From Pocillopora verrucosa (lineage: Eukaryota; Cnidaria; Anthozoa; Scleractinia; Pocilloporidae), in NCBI RefSeq assembly GCF_036669915.1, contig NC_089325.1, forward strand, positions 8,324,359 to 8,388,358: a DNA stretch of 64,000 bases, written 5' to 3'. This document shows, piece by piece, positions 27,101 through 39,087 of this stretch. The first letter of the stretch is position 1. Each line of letters opens with the position of its first letter. The notes under the pieces were generated by a model. The model was given only the letters and a program-made list of their open reading frames with translations, was not told where the DNA came from and did no database searches. Position numbers and translations under genes: made by a program.

Positions 27101-30100
27101 AGACATGAGTTCTAATCTCCCTCTTTACTTGTCATCTTTACACAGAACATCGTGCATTTGGAATTAAACAGACGTAAATCAACCGGAGGAATTTTGAAAA
27201 GAAGTAGAGAAAAAAGTTTAAGTTGGAACGAGGAGGAATTAATACACAGCTACACAGACAATAATTATCTTCGGAAAAGGATGCCGGATCCAAAATTTCA
27301 CGAGAAAAAAGACATGTACGACCACCGTGATCAACTTGTGAGTATAAATGACTTGACAATCACAATTTGCGGTACACATTTTGAATAGAAACTAGCAATG
27401 CTTTCCATAAAAGTCTTCATGTCAAGGTCATTATCGGAGCCGAGGTCATTTTTTCTCTGCCTTCCACCTTCTCCCACCAATCAGGGATCAGAACTGCTGT
27501 AAGCCCATTTTTGACTTTCCTGACTTTTACCACCCTCCCCTTCCCTCCCCCACTACGTTGATTGTAGGTTATTGTCAGTACTGAGATTTCATGGAAGATC
27601 ACCTGGTCATAATGATTTTGTAAAATATACAATCATAACTTATAAGTATATTTATAATTATGGCCAATATTAACCAAAGTCGGCCAGTAATTGATACCAC
27701 AGAAACAGCGTATACTTAATTCATTGAGAGTCTGATTTGAATGAAGCGTTTTATCTGAATTTTGTCCATTTTTTGAATAAATACCAGGACTCAAATCAAG
27801 AAAGATCTCGCCGTCGGTCGAGTGGTTCTTCGGACCGCGGTCTGACGTCACCACCACCGATTTCACTTGGTAAGAGAGTTGAGGTGGACTTGAAAGAGAA
27901 ACAAAAGAAATTCGAAGGGCTTGACAAAAACGCGGAAGAGGTAACTACTGGAATTAACTTTCAGACTGAATACGTACGTGAAAAAATTTCAGTTTCTTGT
28001 TCTGAGTTGATTAACCGTTTCAACCTTTTAGCCTGAATGAATTATTATGTCGAATTAATCCTGCGACTCTAATAAGTGATTGGAGAGGAAACTCTCCTTG
28101 CAGTCTTTATACTCTTTCTAGCGAAAGATGATGAGAAAACATGAAATAATCTCTTAGAGGAAATTTTATGGATTAATCACTCAATTCTGGCCAGTAAATA
28201 AATGTAAGAGTATCAGTTAGGAGATTAAACTCTTTTGGGGGTGAAATTGTAAACTGCTAATGAAAGGTACATACCATAAACACGCTTTTGGTTGCTGATC
28301 AACCTGCCGTATTTTACACTGCAATTCTGTTGACATGACAACTGCGAATATTGCTCCACCTTTCCGATGGATGCTGGTCCATTGTTTATCACACCACACC
28401 AGCCCACCTGCCCCCCCCCCCCCCCCTTTAGAAATTCTCCAGGTTTTCCCGGCAACTCTTTGGTAAAATTCATTTTTCTTGGGTGGAAGGACACCTCTAG
28501 AGTAAACATACGTGCCTATAGAAAGAAAAATAACCCAGGCCAGCTATCGGAGACGGAGCTCTCGTTCTCATGTTTAGCTCGCTAACTCACAGGCCCGAGG
28601 GTCATTAAACAAACATGACGCATGCTTGTTCACATTTGGTTTACTGAGGAAGTGTCGAAATCAGCTGTCGTTATCCTTAAGCAAAGATCGAGTCTTCCAC
28701 CGAGTTTAGTTTTGTCGGTTCTGTTTTTATTCTGGTGATTTTTTTTGCCAGCAATCTGCTGTGTTGAAAGGCAAAGCTCGGCCAAAGTCCTGGGGACCTG
28801 GAGAGATAAGAAAGGCACTGCAAAAACAAGGCTCTGTTGATGTAGCGTTCAAGGAAAAACACCAAAACTACGAAAAAATTCAGCGTCAAGCAACTACGGT
28901 ATGAAAAGTAATCACAAGGCACTACAAGTATTGTTGCCAAGTAGTTTTCTCCGTGTACACTAGACCCTTCGCTAAAGTTGTGAACCTAATAGCGCACTTG
29001 CAAATTTTTCACTCCACAAATTTGATTCGATATACTTAGTCAATGTTTCACGTTACATAAACTTGCCTCGCCACATTGTTAAGTGTTTATTTGTATAGCA
29101 TATTTCAAAAATTGTTTGAAATTCTTTTGTTCGTTTCGCAGACTATTACCTAATTTTACCAGCTTTTAAATGGTTTAAATGAAATGGTCTTTACAAAGAT
29201 TTTTGTGACTACCATAGATGATTAAGTGGGCATTTCCACGAACTTGGACTGCAAAAGCAACCCGCTCTTATGAAAATAAACGATAAATATCTGTAAAAGC
29301 AGGTGGCAGTTCACATTTGCATGATAATTAGCCATTATAATCACTCTGTGTCGGGATGACATCTTTGTATAGCTTGTATGAACGATATTTCTTTGTATAT
29401 TCGATACAGGAAAGTGCTGTGTTAGAGGGGAAGTTACGGCCGCACGCAGATAGGGATGGAAGACCAGAAAAAGTAATTCTTGGAGGAAGATCAGATGTGA
29501 AACTCCGTGAGAAACAAAAAGATTTTGAACAACGTGATTATCAAGCTCAAAGGGTATTGAACTTATACAAGACTAAAATGAAAATATACCTACGATTTTA
29601 AATTCTTCTAGATAATGATATATCATCATCTCGGTCCGCTTCCAGAGACTTTTATGATTTAAAATTTGCAGCAGACAAAGCAGCAAATATTTGGATTTTG
29701 CCTTGAAACAAATTAACTTATTCGACTCAATTTGGAACGGTTTCGCTTGTTATATTGGGCAACGACGCTTCTTAAATTAAACAAAATTTAATCATCTGCA
29801 AGAGACTTAAGCGAACGGAAGATAGCTTATTTTGATACGTGCTAACTGTAAAATGCAACGATTAAGAAACGAGCGAAATTGTTGTGTAATCTTAAAGACC
29901 AATGTTTAAATTCTTCACTGTTTTAAATTGCATTGTTAATATGCGCTTGTTGGCAGAATATAAATCACCAATTATGGGTAAACACGTCATAGAACAAGTT
30001 ACAATATAACAATGTTGGATGCACCAAACTGTGCATGATGATAAGACATGTTGTCTGCGGTGTGTGGGTGCTTCAGTATGAAGAGCTTATTTTACTCTCC

Positions 30101-33100
30101 ATCTCGGTAGGAGAAAGCCGTTCTCGAGGGAAACCTTCGTACGTCAGCCACAGACGGAAAAGCAATACGTCCCAACTCTGTCATGGTTCCAAAACGTGAA
30201 CAGATTAAGCTGAGCGAGAAAAAAGCAACTTTCGAACAACTTGATAAGCGAGCTGAACAGGTGAATACACTTTTATTTTTCATCCGAAATTCAAGTCGTT
30301 TCATTTGTTAATTAAGATAAGTGATCCATCCATCTCCTTAGGTTATGAATAATAAAATATGCTTGTTGCTTTCTTTTGAACTTTCTTTTTGGTCTAACAC
30401 CATGTCGCTTCATCAACAGTGCCGACACTCCAGGTCTGAGGTGATAATTAAGCGTTCGAGTCGCTCCTGTAGCATTTTCCTTATCTTGACATGGATGAAA
30501 CTTCTGTTAATCTGATAATTGCATCAATAGTTGTGTTAACTGATCTGTGTTTGTGGTATTCGAAAGTTGGTGCAAATATCGTTGAAGCACTATCAAAGTA
30601 TTTTTGGTGTTTTCGGTATTTTCGTATCCTGTAACGTTGCTTCAAATTTACCCGAAGATTATAAGGTCGTTTTTAGAACTCGAGCCAGATACAGATTATG
30701 ACCGAAAGCACTTGAAGAAGAACCTCTTTTAGTAAACATTACTGATTTCCTTTATTTATATTTCCACTCAGGACTCGTCGATTCTTCGTGGCCAGTATAA
30801 ACCACCGCTCACAGATACTGGCAGCCTTAAGAGATCATCCAGAGTTGCCCTTCCGAGAGATGCAAATGTTGGTCTTTTAGAAAAGCAGCGCACTTTTGAA
30901 GATAAAGACTCTCAAGCGCGGAAGGTGTGATGAAAATTCTTTTGTGGCAGCAAAGCACTACTTATTTATAGCTAGTCTGACACTAATTACATTCTGAGCG
31001 AGATGTTTACCTTCCTATCCAGTCATTTTGGATAAAACACACGCAGTAACTGTATATTGATAATGCATTAATGTCAATGAAAATGATTGTCATAATTTTC
31101 CTATTTATAGGAAAGTGAAATTCTTCAAAAGAACAAACGAAATGCATTTGATAGTCCCGTTAAAGAACCCACACCACTGAGCACTTCTACGCGGCCACGG
31201 ATTGCTGGTTTCCAGTCCTCCTTTGACAGAAAATGGGTTGCCTCTGACATCTCAAGGCAAAGCCAGCAGGAGAGACCCTCTCGACCAGTGTCCAACTATT
31301 ACGACTACAGCAGCTTCAATGACTACCCAAGAGCAAACGGTTTTGATGAAATTACCGCAAGTACAGAAGGTATATACCGAGTGTCAGTTGAAGAACCAGT
31401 AGAATCCGTTCCTTCGGTTGGATATGAGCAAATGAACACTTGGCAGAATCAACGAGGATTTTCAGAGGAACAAAGAAGCTCGAAACATGATGAACGCTTA
31501 GATAAAGACAGAAACGGAGAGTATTCCGACTATGTGAAGCGACGTTATGAAGAGTCCAAGAGGAGACAGGGGGAAGAACCTGTGGAGATAAACTTAACAG
31601 ATGCCAAAAACCTGTCTTATCGTGATCTTGTACGTGCTCCACGCAAAAAGTCACGCGAGACGTTCATACGCGAAAAGAATACCGTCGTTCCAGCGGAAGA
31701 GATGCCATGGCGGAAGGAAGTTCGAGAGGTCAAAGAGAAAAGACATCTTCTTTCTGATGAAGAGCAAGATGCTAATTATGCGCCACGGCCTACCTCGCCA
31801 CGTTCTGAATTGGGTAAGTCACAGTATCTTGAACTTGTCGCTCCGCCCTCTAAAAAAGAAGTGTACGCTTTCGATGGAGAGAAAAATTCAGCGGGCGAAA
31901 ATGTCGAGGAAATGCCATGGAGAAAAGAGGTCAAAGATATAAGAAGATCTGCATCTGTAGAAGAACCCCAGCAATCGAATGCAGAGCACACGCGGATTCG
32001 ACCTCCCTCGCTAAAGACCCGTGATGCGTTTGTGACTACAAGGGATGACAAAGACGAAGAAGAGATGCCGTGGAGGAAAGAGGTAAGGGAACTTCAGGAG
32101 AAACCAAGAACAGAAGATGACCTGGAGTATCAAGGTGACAAACCACCGCCTAAACCGGACTCGTCACCCAGTCCAAATTTCCGGAAAATGTCTTACAAAG
32201 ATTTCATAAATGTGCCTTCAAAAAAACGTCGGGACATTTTTCAGGCTCAGCTCCAAAAAGAAGAGGAAGAAATGCCTTGGCGAAAGGAAGTACGTGAAAT
32301 AAAAAAATCGATGGCAGAAGACGAAGAAGGAGAATACCAGAAAACGTCTGCGACTCCAGCTCACTCTGCTCCGGAACAAAATGACCGATCATTTGGCTAT
32401 AAAGAGTTTTCACCCAAACCTATCGCAAAACCAAAGGAAGGCTTGTTGGTTTCTCAAGATAAGGAGGAGCAAGAGATGCCATGGCGTAAAGAAGTGCGTG
32501 AAATGAAAAGATCAGTGCTCGAAGATGAGCCCGTGAAGCGTTCGTCTGCCACAAATGTTCATTCGTCACAAGAAGCAACCAGAGACTATCGGAAACTCTC
32601 GTATCGTGACTTTGTTGCTAGACCGAGGAAAAAATCCTTTGAGAGCTTTTTATCTGGCGAAGAAAAGGAGAAGGAAGAGATGCCGTGGAGGAAAGAAGTA
32701 CGGGAGTTAAAATATAGACCTCCTGATGACGAGGAAATCAAGCAGTCATCTCGTTCCGAGCTTCAATCCTCTAACGACGATTCCTTTCATAACATCCGTG
32801 ATCATTCCATCCAGCGGGTTACAGAAAGTGAGCGTGAAAGGAGTCGAAAAGAGCCTTATCATGCCCCCTCTGCTGGAGTTCAAAACATGTCGTACAAGGA
32901 TTTTGTTTGTCCACCATCGAAAACAGATGAACTGCAGGGTCAAGTACAGCGTAAGACTAGAGTGAAAGACCTAACCAGGAAGTTTACAGATATCGAGGCA
33001 GAGAACACTCTTCCCAGAAAAGGCAGGCCGCCAGCACAGAAATCTCTGGTGGACATTGGAGAGCTGAAGCGTATCGAACGCGAAATGAGAACAAAAAGTT

Positions 33101-36100
33101 GGCATGGCTTCCCAGACGATTACGACTCAGATGACGAGTATGAGCGGAGAAGGAACCGCTCAGAAGAAGAAGCAGAGGAAAGAGTTAGGCAGCACTATCA
33201 TCGCGAGAACATTTCTGGAATGGAGGAGCTGGACGACGTGTTTCAAGATCCAGAGGGATACTTCGACCAGATTCGAGCTCCTCCGCCAGAGAAGTTTGAC
33301 GAAGTGGTGGTGAAAGAAGTGCCTGTTCAGCATAATGCTCCTTCCTGGAATGAACGTGATGACAGAGGGTTGCAAGTAGTGACAGTACGCTCAACAAATG
33401 ACCATGATCATAACAATCGATATGACTTACACAAACAGCCATTTTCGTACTCTCCCGATTCAGATAGCTATTACGATAAAAGCCCTGTCATGGATGGATC
33501 TCTTTCAAATAACACCCTATTAGATGATCGAGTTGTTGTGAAGCAGACCTGGATTCAGCCCAATCGGGTGGAATTACCTGAGGCCTCTCCGAATCCTCCA
33601 GGACACGAGGGCAGAAAGAATCTCCATAAAGAATATGCTGAAAGAGACAATGGTCAATTGCTGCCACAACGTAGAGATGAGCGAACATACCAGCGAGATA
33701 ACATAAAGAGTATACCGTTCAAACCAAATGTTGGTTATCATAGAAACGACGAAACCTTTTCGTCAAAGAGCGTTGATCTTAACGAAGAGAAATGTTTCAT
33801 TGACGAGAGTTATTATTCAGAACACAGCCGGCTTTACTATCCAGGAAGTTATGGTTACAGAGGCAGGAATCAAGGTCAAATCGATGACGATGATTGGAAA
33901 TCAAGAGAAGTTCGTCCTGGTCTACAAAATCATGGAAATCAGCCAACCAAAGTATCTATCAAAGGTGACAATGCCATGGTTTTCGGCTCTCCGATTATGG
34001 TCACTGCCAAACCAAGACCCCAACAGCCGACACAAAATGAAGGCCAAGGGGATTATAGACACGAGCAACCTGGAGTGTACGACTTCATACCAGTCAAAGA
34101 AAGGGTTTTGAATGACAGAGATGTAATTCCAGCTAAAAGAGAAAGTTCGTATTTCAGCAGAAGTACCGTTGAGCCCATGCCAAATAATAAGGAACAAATG
34201 GAAAATGCTAGGCGACTTGTTTTACAAGACATTAAACACCGCGGGGAAAACGAAGTCAATAAACCACCGCAAGAACCCAGAATGTCGTCTCGTCCACAAG
34301 TGTTTGGCGTGTTTGCACGCACTGATCAGAAAGATAGTTACAACCGTGACGATATGCGAGAACGTCAACCATCCAACTTGCCTCAGAAGGAGTTAGAGAA
34401 CAACTTTCAGGAACACGGACTTCACGACACGCAAGATAATTTACAGGGTTTCAATGCAGGCGTAGATCGGCAAGGTGCGACTATGTACTTGGAAAGACGA
34501 CTCCAGCAGGAAGAAAAGAGATATGATTACGAAAATAGTGCCTCCAGTCACACTGAGTTGCATCCTGTGGTTGTAGCTACGGTAGAGAGCGAAACTCGAA
34601 AGTGGGGAGATGGAGTGTTTGAAACATCTCCGAAAGATGAAAATCGAGCCGCGAGGGGACGAGTCATAAACTTTTCATATGAACAGGAAGATGAAATGCA
34701 TGAGGGACACAAGAAAGAAGGTACAAACATGATTGGCAATGATACATCTGTTTACGTGGCTGCGAATCTTGTTCAGGTAGAAGGTTACGACGCTAGCTGG
34801 AAACAGGAACAAAAACAAAAGGAAGAGATGGTGAGAGAGCAGTTGCGGGATGCTGAATATAGAGAAAAATACAGAAGAGAATTCGAGGAAAAAAATCGGA
34901 AACAGCGGGAAAACTCGAAGTACCTCATGAGTCAGGTACAAATGAGGGCGACTATGGATGCTGAAGAAGATGATGTAGAAGAAATAGAGAGAGTGCGTAA
35001 TGATAACATTGGCGAACGAAATGAGATTCCACCGAGGAAAAGCCACTCCAGCGACGAAGACGTTTTGAAAGCGGTTGCAGCAGAAGAAGACTATTGGCAG
35101 AAAAATTTAAGCAAAAAGATAGGAAGTGAAAAGAAGGATACTAGACATAGTGAACCTCCCAGAAGAGTCAGTAGTAGCGAATCGCTGACGCGGATCAATG
35201 GAATTGACTATGTTAGCGAAGACAATGTGGTCCGCAAAGAGAAAAAGTCCTTTGACCAGGAAGAACATCTTCGGAAACTTAAAGCAGAAGAAGAATCAGT
35301 GGCTCAAGAGGCTGAAAGGCAGATGAGAGAGAGAGCTGCTTTGAGACAACAAGCACAAGCCGAAGAACCCATCATTACGCCGGTGGAGAAGCCTTCCGTA
35401 GAATTCTCAGTCAATGAGGAAATGTTTGCTGACCTCCCAACTGAAGAAAAACACAACAAACACTTTTATGATGAAAATAGCAATTACAGTGGACCGAATA
35501 CAGAAACGTCTGTCCTAAGAAACGGATACCACAATGACGAGGAATACACGCTTCGTAAACAACTGGAACACGAAGAGAATGAAAGACATTATTCAGATTA
35601 CATCTCAAAACCACAAGCAGAGGTGCTGCCCACTAACGGACATTTAGAAAGTGATGTTCACCACAAGACGCCCGCAAAACTGCTGAGAGAAAATGGAGAC
35701 CAGTATTACCAAGATAACATCCCGGGAAATTCCGACGCAGCTCCAGAAGTAAACGGTTTTGAAGGTTATAGTATATACGAGACATTCATTCATGGCGAAA
35801 GCAATCACGTGATATGTGCCAGTTGTGGCACCTCAATTGAGAAAAGTCCATCGATGTACATAGCAGAATTGGACCGATACTGGCATGTTAACTGTTTTAG
35901 CTGTGTGGTGTGCAGAGCGTGGTTTGGTGACGAGTACAGTCCAGTCCTTCATATCACCAACTCCATGTTACATTGCGAGAGATGTTACATAACGGATGAA
36001 GGTAAGTGACATATGATATGTCCCGTTAGACCGCAGACACTTTCCAAATCCCCCATTTTAGGTGCGACCGTCGTGAAACATCAGACATACGCTCAAGGTG

Positions 36101-36111
36101 AACCCAGGTGA
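21161..36111 (+). CDS. LMO7/LIMCH1-like protein: CH domain, repeat exons, C-terminal LIM domain
   Basis: Fifteen exons: 21161-21286, 21404-21474, 22700-22769, 23265-23374, 24943-24982, 26041-26136, 26646-26789, 27146-27337, 27788-27940, 28752-28898, 29410-29553, 30111-30260, 30772-30924, 31111-36001, 36062-36111. They total 6537 nt, or 2178 residues. A calponin-homology domain spans about residues 35-170 (FRESLADGILLCELVEIVGG, GRINRLPIAYAGIDNINLFF, ILWLAKAA). Seven repeat exons follow, then a 4.9-kb exon with six MPWRKEV repeats and long charged, probably coiled-coil stretches. The LIM domain is near 2099-2160 (CASC, HVNC, CVVC, CERC zinc ligands). CH plus C-terminal LIM in a long charged protein is the LMO7/LIMCH1 layout; those proteins act at actin and adherens junctions and regulate myosin. 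The last exon follows a 60-nt intron; reading through instead gives a stop two codons later. The choice between LMO7 and LIMCH1 is not resolvable here. Confidence 0.9.
22796..22815. repeat. Poly-C run in CH/LIM gene intron
   Basis: Twenty bases, nearly all C, directly after a coding exon's intron start (donor at 22770). Similar C runs occur at 28411-28426, 39573-39594 and 50833-50845. Confidence 0.9.
26646..30924 (+). repeat. Seven tandem symmetric repeat exons in the CH/LIM gene
   Basis: Exons of 144, 192, 153, 147, 144, 150 and 153 nt all begin and end in phase 0. Most end in a related motif of the form (V/I)xLxEKQKxFExxDxxAxx, for example DVKLREKQKDFEQRDYQAQR and QIKLSEKKATFEQLDKRAEQ. Several start with (D/E/Q)SAVLxGxxRP. 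The pattern is best explained by serial duplication of one exon. Any of them can be skipped without breaking the frame. Confidence 0.85.
31690..32960 (+). repeat. Protein-coding repeat array around MPWRKEV(R/K)E
   Basis: Six copies of MPWRKEV start at about nt 31702, 31912, 32064, 32271, 32475 and 32680. Spacing is about 205 nt (68 residues) except for one shorter 152-nt unit. Each copy is usually preceded by a second motif, (M/L)SY(K/R)DFxxxPxKK, and followed by an acidic linker. The core is nearly invariant while the linkers are not, which suggests a repeated binding site and not simple low complexity. Confidence 0.9.
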
Positions 36112-37248
36112 AATGCCTGTGAGTGTGCCCTTAGTTTTGGTGATTGTTTAAAGAGAACTCAGAAACTCCTTAAAAATTATCAAACGAAAACAATTTTGGG
36201 GGCATCAAAAGGGCTGTTCTTGACTTCTCTTCCCCGTCTAAATCCATCTTAAAGCCACCTTATTATTTTAATCTGATCACCCTATCGGGCCTTCTTATAC
36301 AAGCCAGTGATTTAACTGTCGGGTTCCAGTTTCAGTGGCTTTTAATTTATCGTGTTGATGCATCGATCTATTGGACGACAACAAAAAAAAAAAAGAACCC
36401 ACGACTATTCTGATGTTTGTATCTCTAGTTCATCATCTGCAAATGTTTCCTGATCTGGCATTCATCTTTTTTCGTAGGTGAAAGATGTACCGAGGTGTAG
36501 ACTCAGACTAGTTTTAGAGACCTTTTTAAAGATGTCAATGTCAGTGAAAACTATTTTAATCTATTTCATTTTATTATTTTTTTAAAGTTTAAATATGAAT
36601 AATTAACGCATTAGCACTGAGAGACGCTTCGTTTACCAGGTTACCCTTAATAGCAGCAAAGTATATTTTTATCAGGCATATGGTTATCTCTCATTTTATA
36701 GTGATCTTCAAGGCGTTTTACAAACAATGTTTGGTTTTCTCTCCGTCGTAATATGCTAATTGTAAGCGGCGTTTACTTTGGAAAGTAAGGCGAGTTAAAC
36801 AACGTTGCTAAATTCCATTTACAATTTACTTTTTCTTATTGAACTAAATGTCAAGAAAACGCCCGAACGGTTATCTCTATAGACCAACAGTCGGCCACGC
36901 GTCGATTAATGGAGGGGGCCATTTCGTTCAATAATTTAGTTCGTTTCGTCGTGGACGGAAGGATGATCACCATGCAGATTATTTTATCGTTATACTGTGA
37001 AGACAAACATTTGTTCTTCAAAGTTATTGTGTTAATGTTTTATTCATTTTGTTTTCGTAGAAATTAGCCAGTCAAACAACATTATAATTTTACTACTTAC
37101 GTAAGAACATTTGAATTTCATTGTAATGAGCTGTAGTCCTTAGGCAGGACTCTTTACAAGTAGAACTTTTTTAACAGAGCTATGTTTGTAAATATTATGA
37201 TAAAGCTAAAAACCATTTTAATTTTTCCATACTCTGCGGAACTTAAAA

Positions 37249-37254
37249 AATAAA
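37249..37254 (+). terminator. Possible polyadenylation signal for CH/LIM gene
   Basis: AATAAA in an AT-rich stretch about 1.1 kb after the proposed stop. The region from 36112 to here shows no other gene and may be 3' UTR. Confidence 0.3.
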
Positions 37255-37711
37255 ATTAAAAATTATTGTGAAATCGCTAACGTTTTCTATTGTTCTTCCT
37301 CTTTTTTTCGGGTGAGGTATTTAAAAAAAAATTTGCAAGCCTTGATTGTTGAGGTAAATCGCCGTTGCCATCAATCAAAAGTCTATTTCCGAAATGGCCT
37401 AAACAGTAGCTCACTTGTGGCGTAACGATGTAAATATTTCGGTCCTATGACTCAAAAGTTTTTTTTTTCTTGGCTGCAGTATCACCCCATCATAAAGAAA
37501 ACTATCTAAAACCATGAAACTCGATACGAATTCAGAGCTATACGTATTGATGGAATCACAATAATAAATTGAAGACAGCCTTGACATCTCCATGGCTCGA
37601 AAGCGTCGTTTGAGTGCAATGAATATACACTGGTATAATGGCAACGTTAAAAGATAAACTGTGGGTACTCCTTCAGCTTTTAAGCACACTCCACGTCAAT
37701 TTCTTTACTCC

Positions 37712-38263
37712 TCATTCGCATGGTTCGTCTTGAACTGTTCTCTTGACAGGTAACAGAGACCTTTCTTCCCGACCGGCCAGCTTGCACTGCATACATAATG
37801 GAACATTCACCGCACGATGCCGCCGAATCGCATCTTGATCTTTTTCAGTTTCAGAAAATGGATTGTCTGTACTGCCACAATAGCAACAGGTTTTTATGGA
37901 GTCCAGATTACAAGAGTAGAATGTCATTTCTACCGGTTCATCACAGGAACGAAGCGTTTTCATAAAAATTCGGTCTTCAAGCGGATGAAGAAGGGGTAAC
38001 AGTGGTGTACCGCAAGAAAATACACTGTTGGTTGCGATTTCATCCAGGAGAGTTCTCTCTCGTGTCGATAGCTGTTTTGGTGCGTAAATGCAACGAGGTT
38101 TGGAGCAACGGAAACAGTAAACAACGCCACGGACTCGATCGCCAGTAAACGGAGCAAAAATGATACGGGGCTGTCTCGAAGCGCAAGAAATAAATCTGAA
38201 GTCAAACTCAGAGTTAGATATGGGACTGGTTGTAGCCAGGCAAGATACACAGCTAGTCACCAT
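37712..38263 (-). CDS. Cysteine-rich single-exon protein, unknown function
   Basis: An uninterrupted 183-residue frame begins at ATG 38263, with an in-frame TGA a few codons upstream, and ends at TGA 37712-37714. It has repeated CxxC pairs: CVSC near residue 5, CFRC and a following C near 50-58, CYCG near 132 and CMQC near 157. It also has YAPKQLSTRERTLLDEI and SVFSCGTPLLP segments, the latter with a single Cys. The spacing suggests two or three zinc-binding knuckles. I do not recognise a named family. Single-exon genes of this type in cnidarian genomes are often derived from mobile elements, and a MITE-like repeat lies about 440 bp away, but no transposase or recombinase motif is present. 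It may be a domesticated or decaying fragment. Confidence 0.55.
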   Translation of the reverse strand: MVTSCVSCLATTSPISNSEFDFRFISCASRQPRIIFAPFTGDRVRGVVYCFRCSKPRCIYAPKQLSTRERTLLDEIATNSVFSCGTPLLPLLHPLEDRIFMKTLRSCDEPVEMTFYSCNLDSIKTCCYCGSTDNPFSETEKDQDAIRRHRAVNVPLCMQCKLAGREERSLLPVKRTVQDEPCE

Positions 38264-38704
38264 TACGATTCTGAATCAGCGTATCTGATCGACGAGATGA
38301 CAAAGGTTTGCGTGTGGAACACGTTAGATATCGGAGAGGTAAAATCTTGGTTTTATTTATTCATCCTGTGACGTAGCTGGCATCTTTAAAAGAATCCCAC
38401 TTCTGACGTCAGAATAGACGCCTATACCAACAAAAACGTAACGCTAACAAACAGTTCTTCAAATCATTTTCCTCTTTACTTTTTATCAACTGATTTACAT
38501 CGACTCTAAGAAATTTTACCTGTCGGCGTTCAACTATAAAAATATTCCCTCACAACTCGAACTAGTATGTTCTGTCACTACCGTCACCGGGCGTAGGCCA
38601 TGACTGGGTGTGAAACGTATGACATCATTTTCAATTGTACATTTTCTTTTGTAATGGAGACGGTAACTGTAGAAACGTCTGGAAATTTTTAGGAGTAATC
38701 ACGC

Positions 38705-39087
38705 ACAGTCGACCTGAATTAAGCGGCACCGTATTAAGCGGTCACCCTGTATTTAGCAGTCAGTTGGCTGCAAAGTACGGGATTTGTTTCCCCTTTCTCA
38801 CTGTAATTTTCACCTTTATCAAGCGGTCGTGGTCGCCTTGTGTTGTCTTTCGCCTGTATTGAACCTTCACTTAATGCGAAACTGCTCAAATAAAACTAAG
38901 AATAATCTTTCAAATAAAATTTAATCCATATTTCTCCCCCGGACTCAATGTTAATAGTATTTTTTGAGCGATTCTTTGTATATCAAGCGGTAAATTATGG
39001 CACAAAATGGCGTTGTTAATCGTTTTCTGTATCACCTCTATTCTGTGGAACCTGTATTTAGGGGTTAACCTGTATAGGGTGGACTGT
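38705..39087. mobile_element. MITE-like non-autonomous repeat
   Basis: A 383-bp element is bounded by short imperfect terminal inverted repeats, ACAGTCGACC at the left and the complement of ACAGTCCACC at the right. Inside, AAGCGG preceded by TATTA, AATTA or TATC recurs at least four times. It has no coding capacity. No clear target-site duplication was identified, so the exact boundaries are tentative. Confidence 0.5.

Noticed and set aside
31352..35614. Antisense and shifted open frames over the 4.9-kb CH/LIM exon
   Set aside because: They are shadows of the real frame, which has clear LIM and repeat motifs and regular codon use.
38264..38704. Upstream exon for the cysteine-rich ORF
   Set aside because: An in-frame TGA lies just before the ATG, so no extension is needed or supported.
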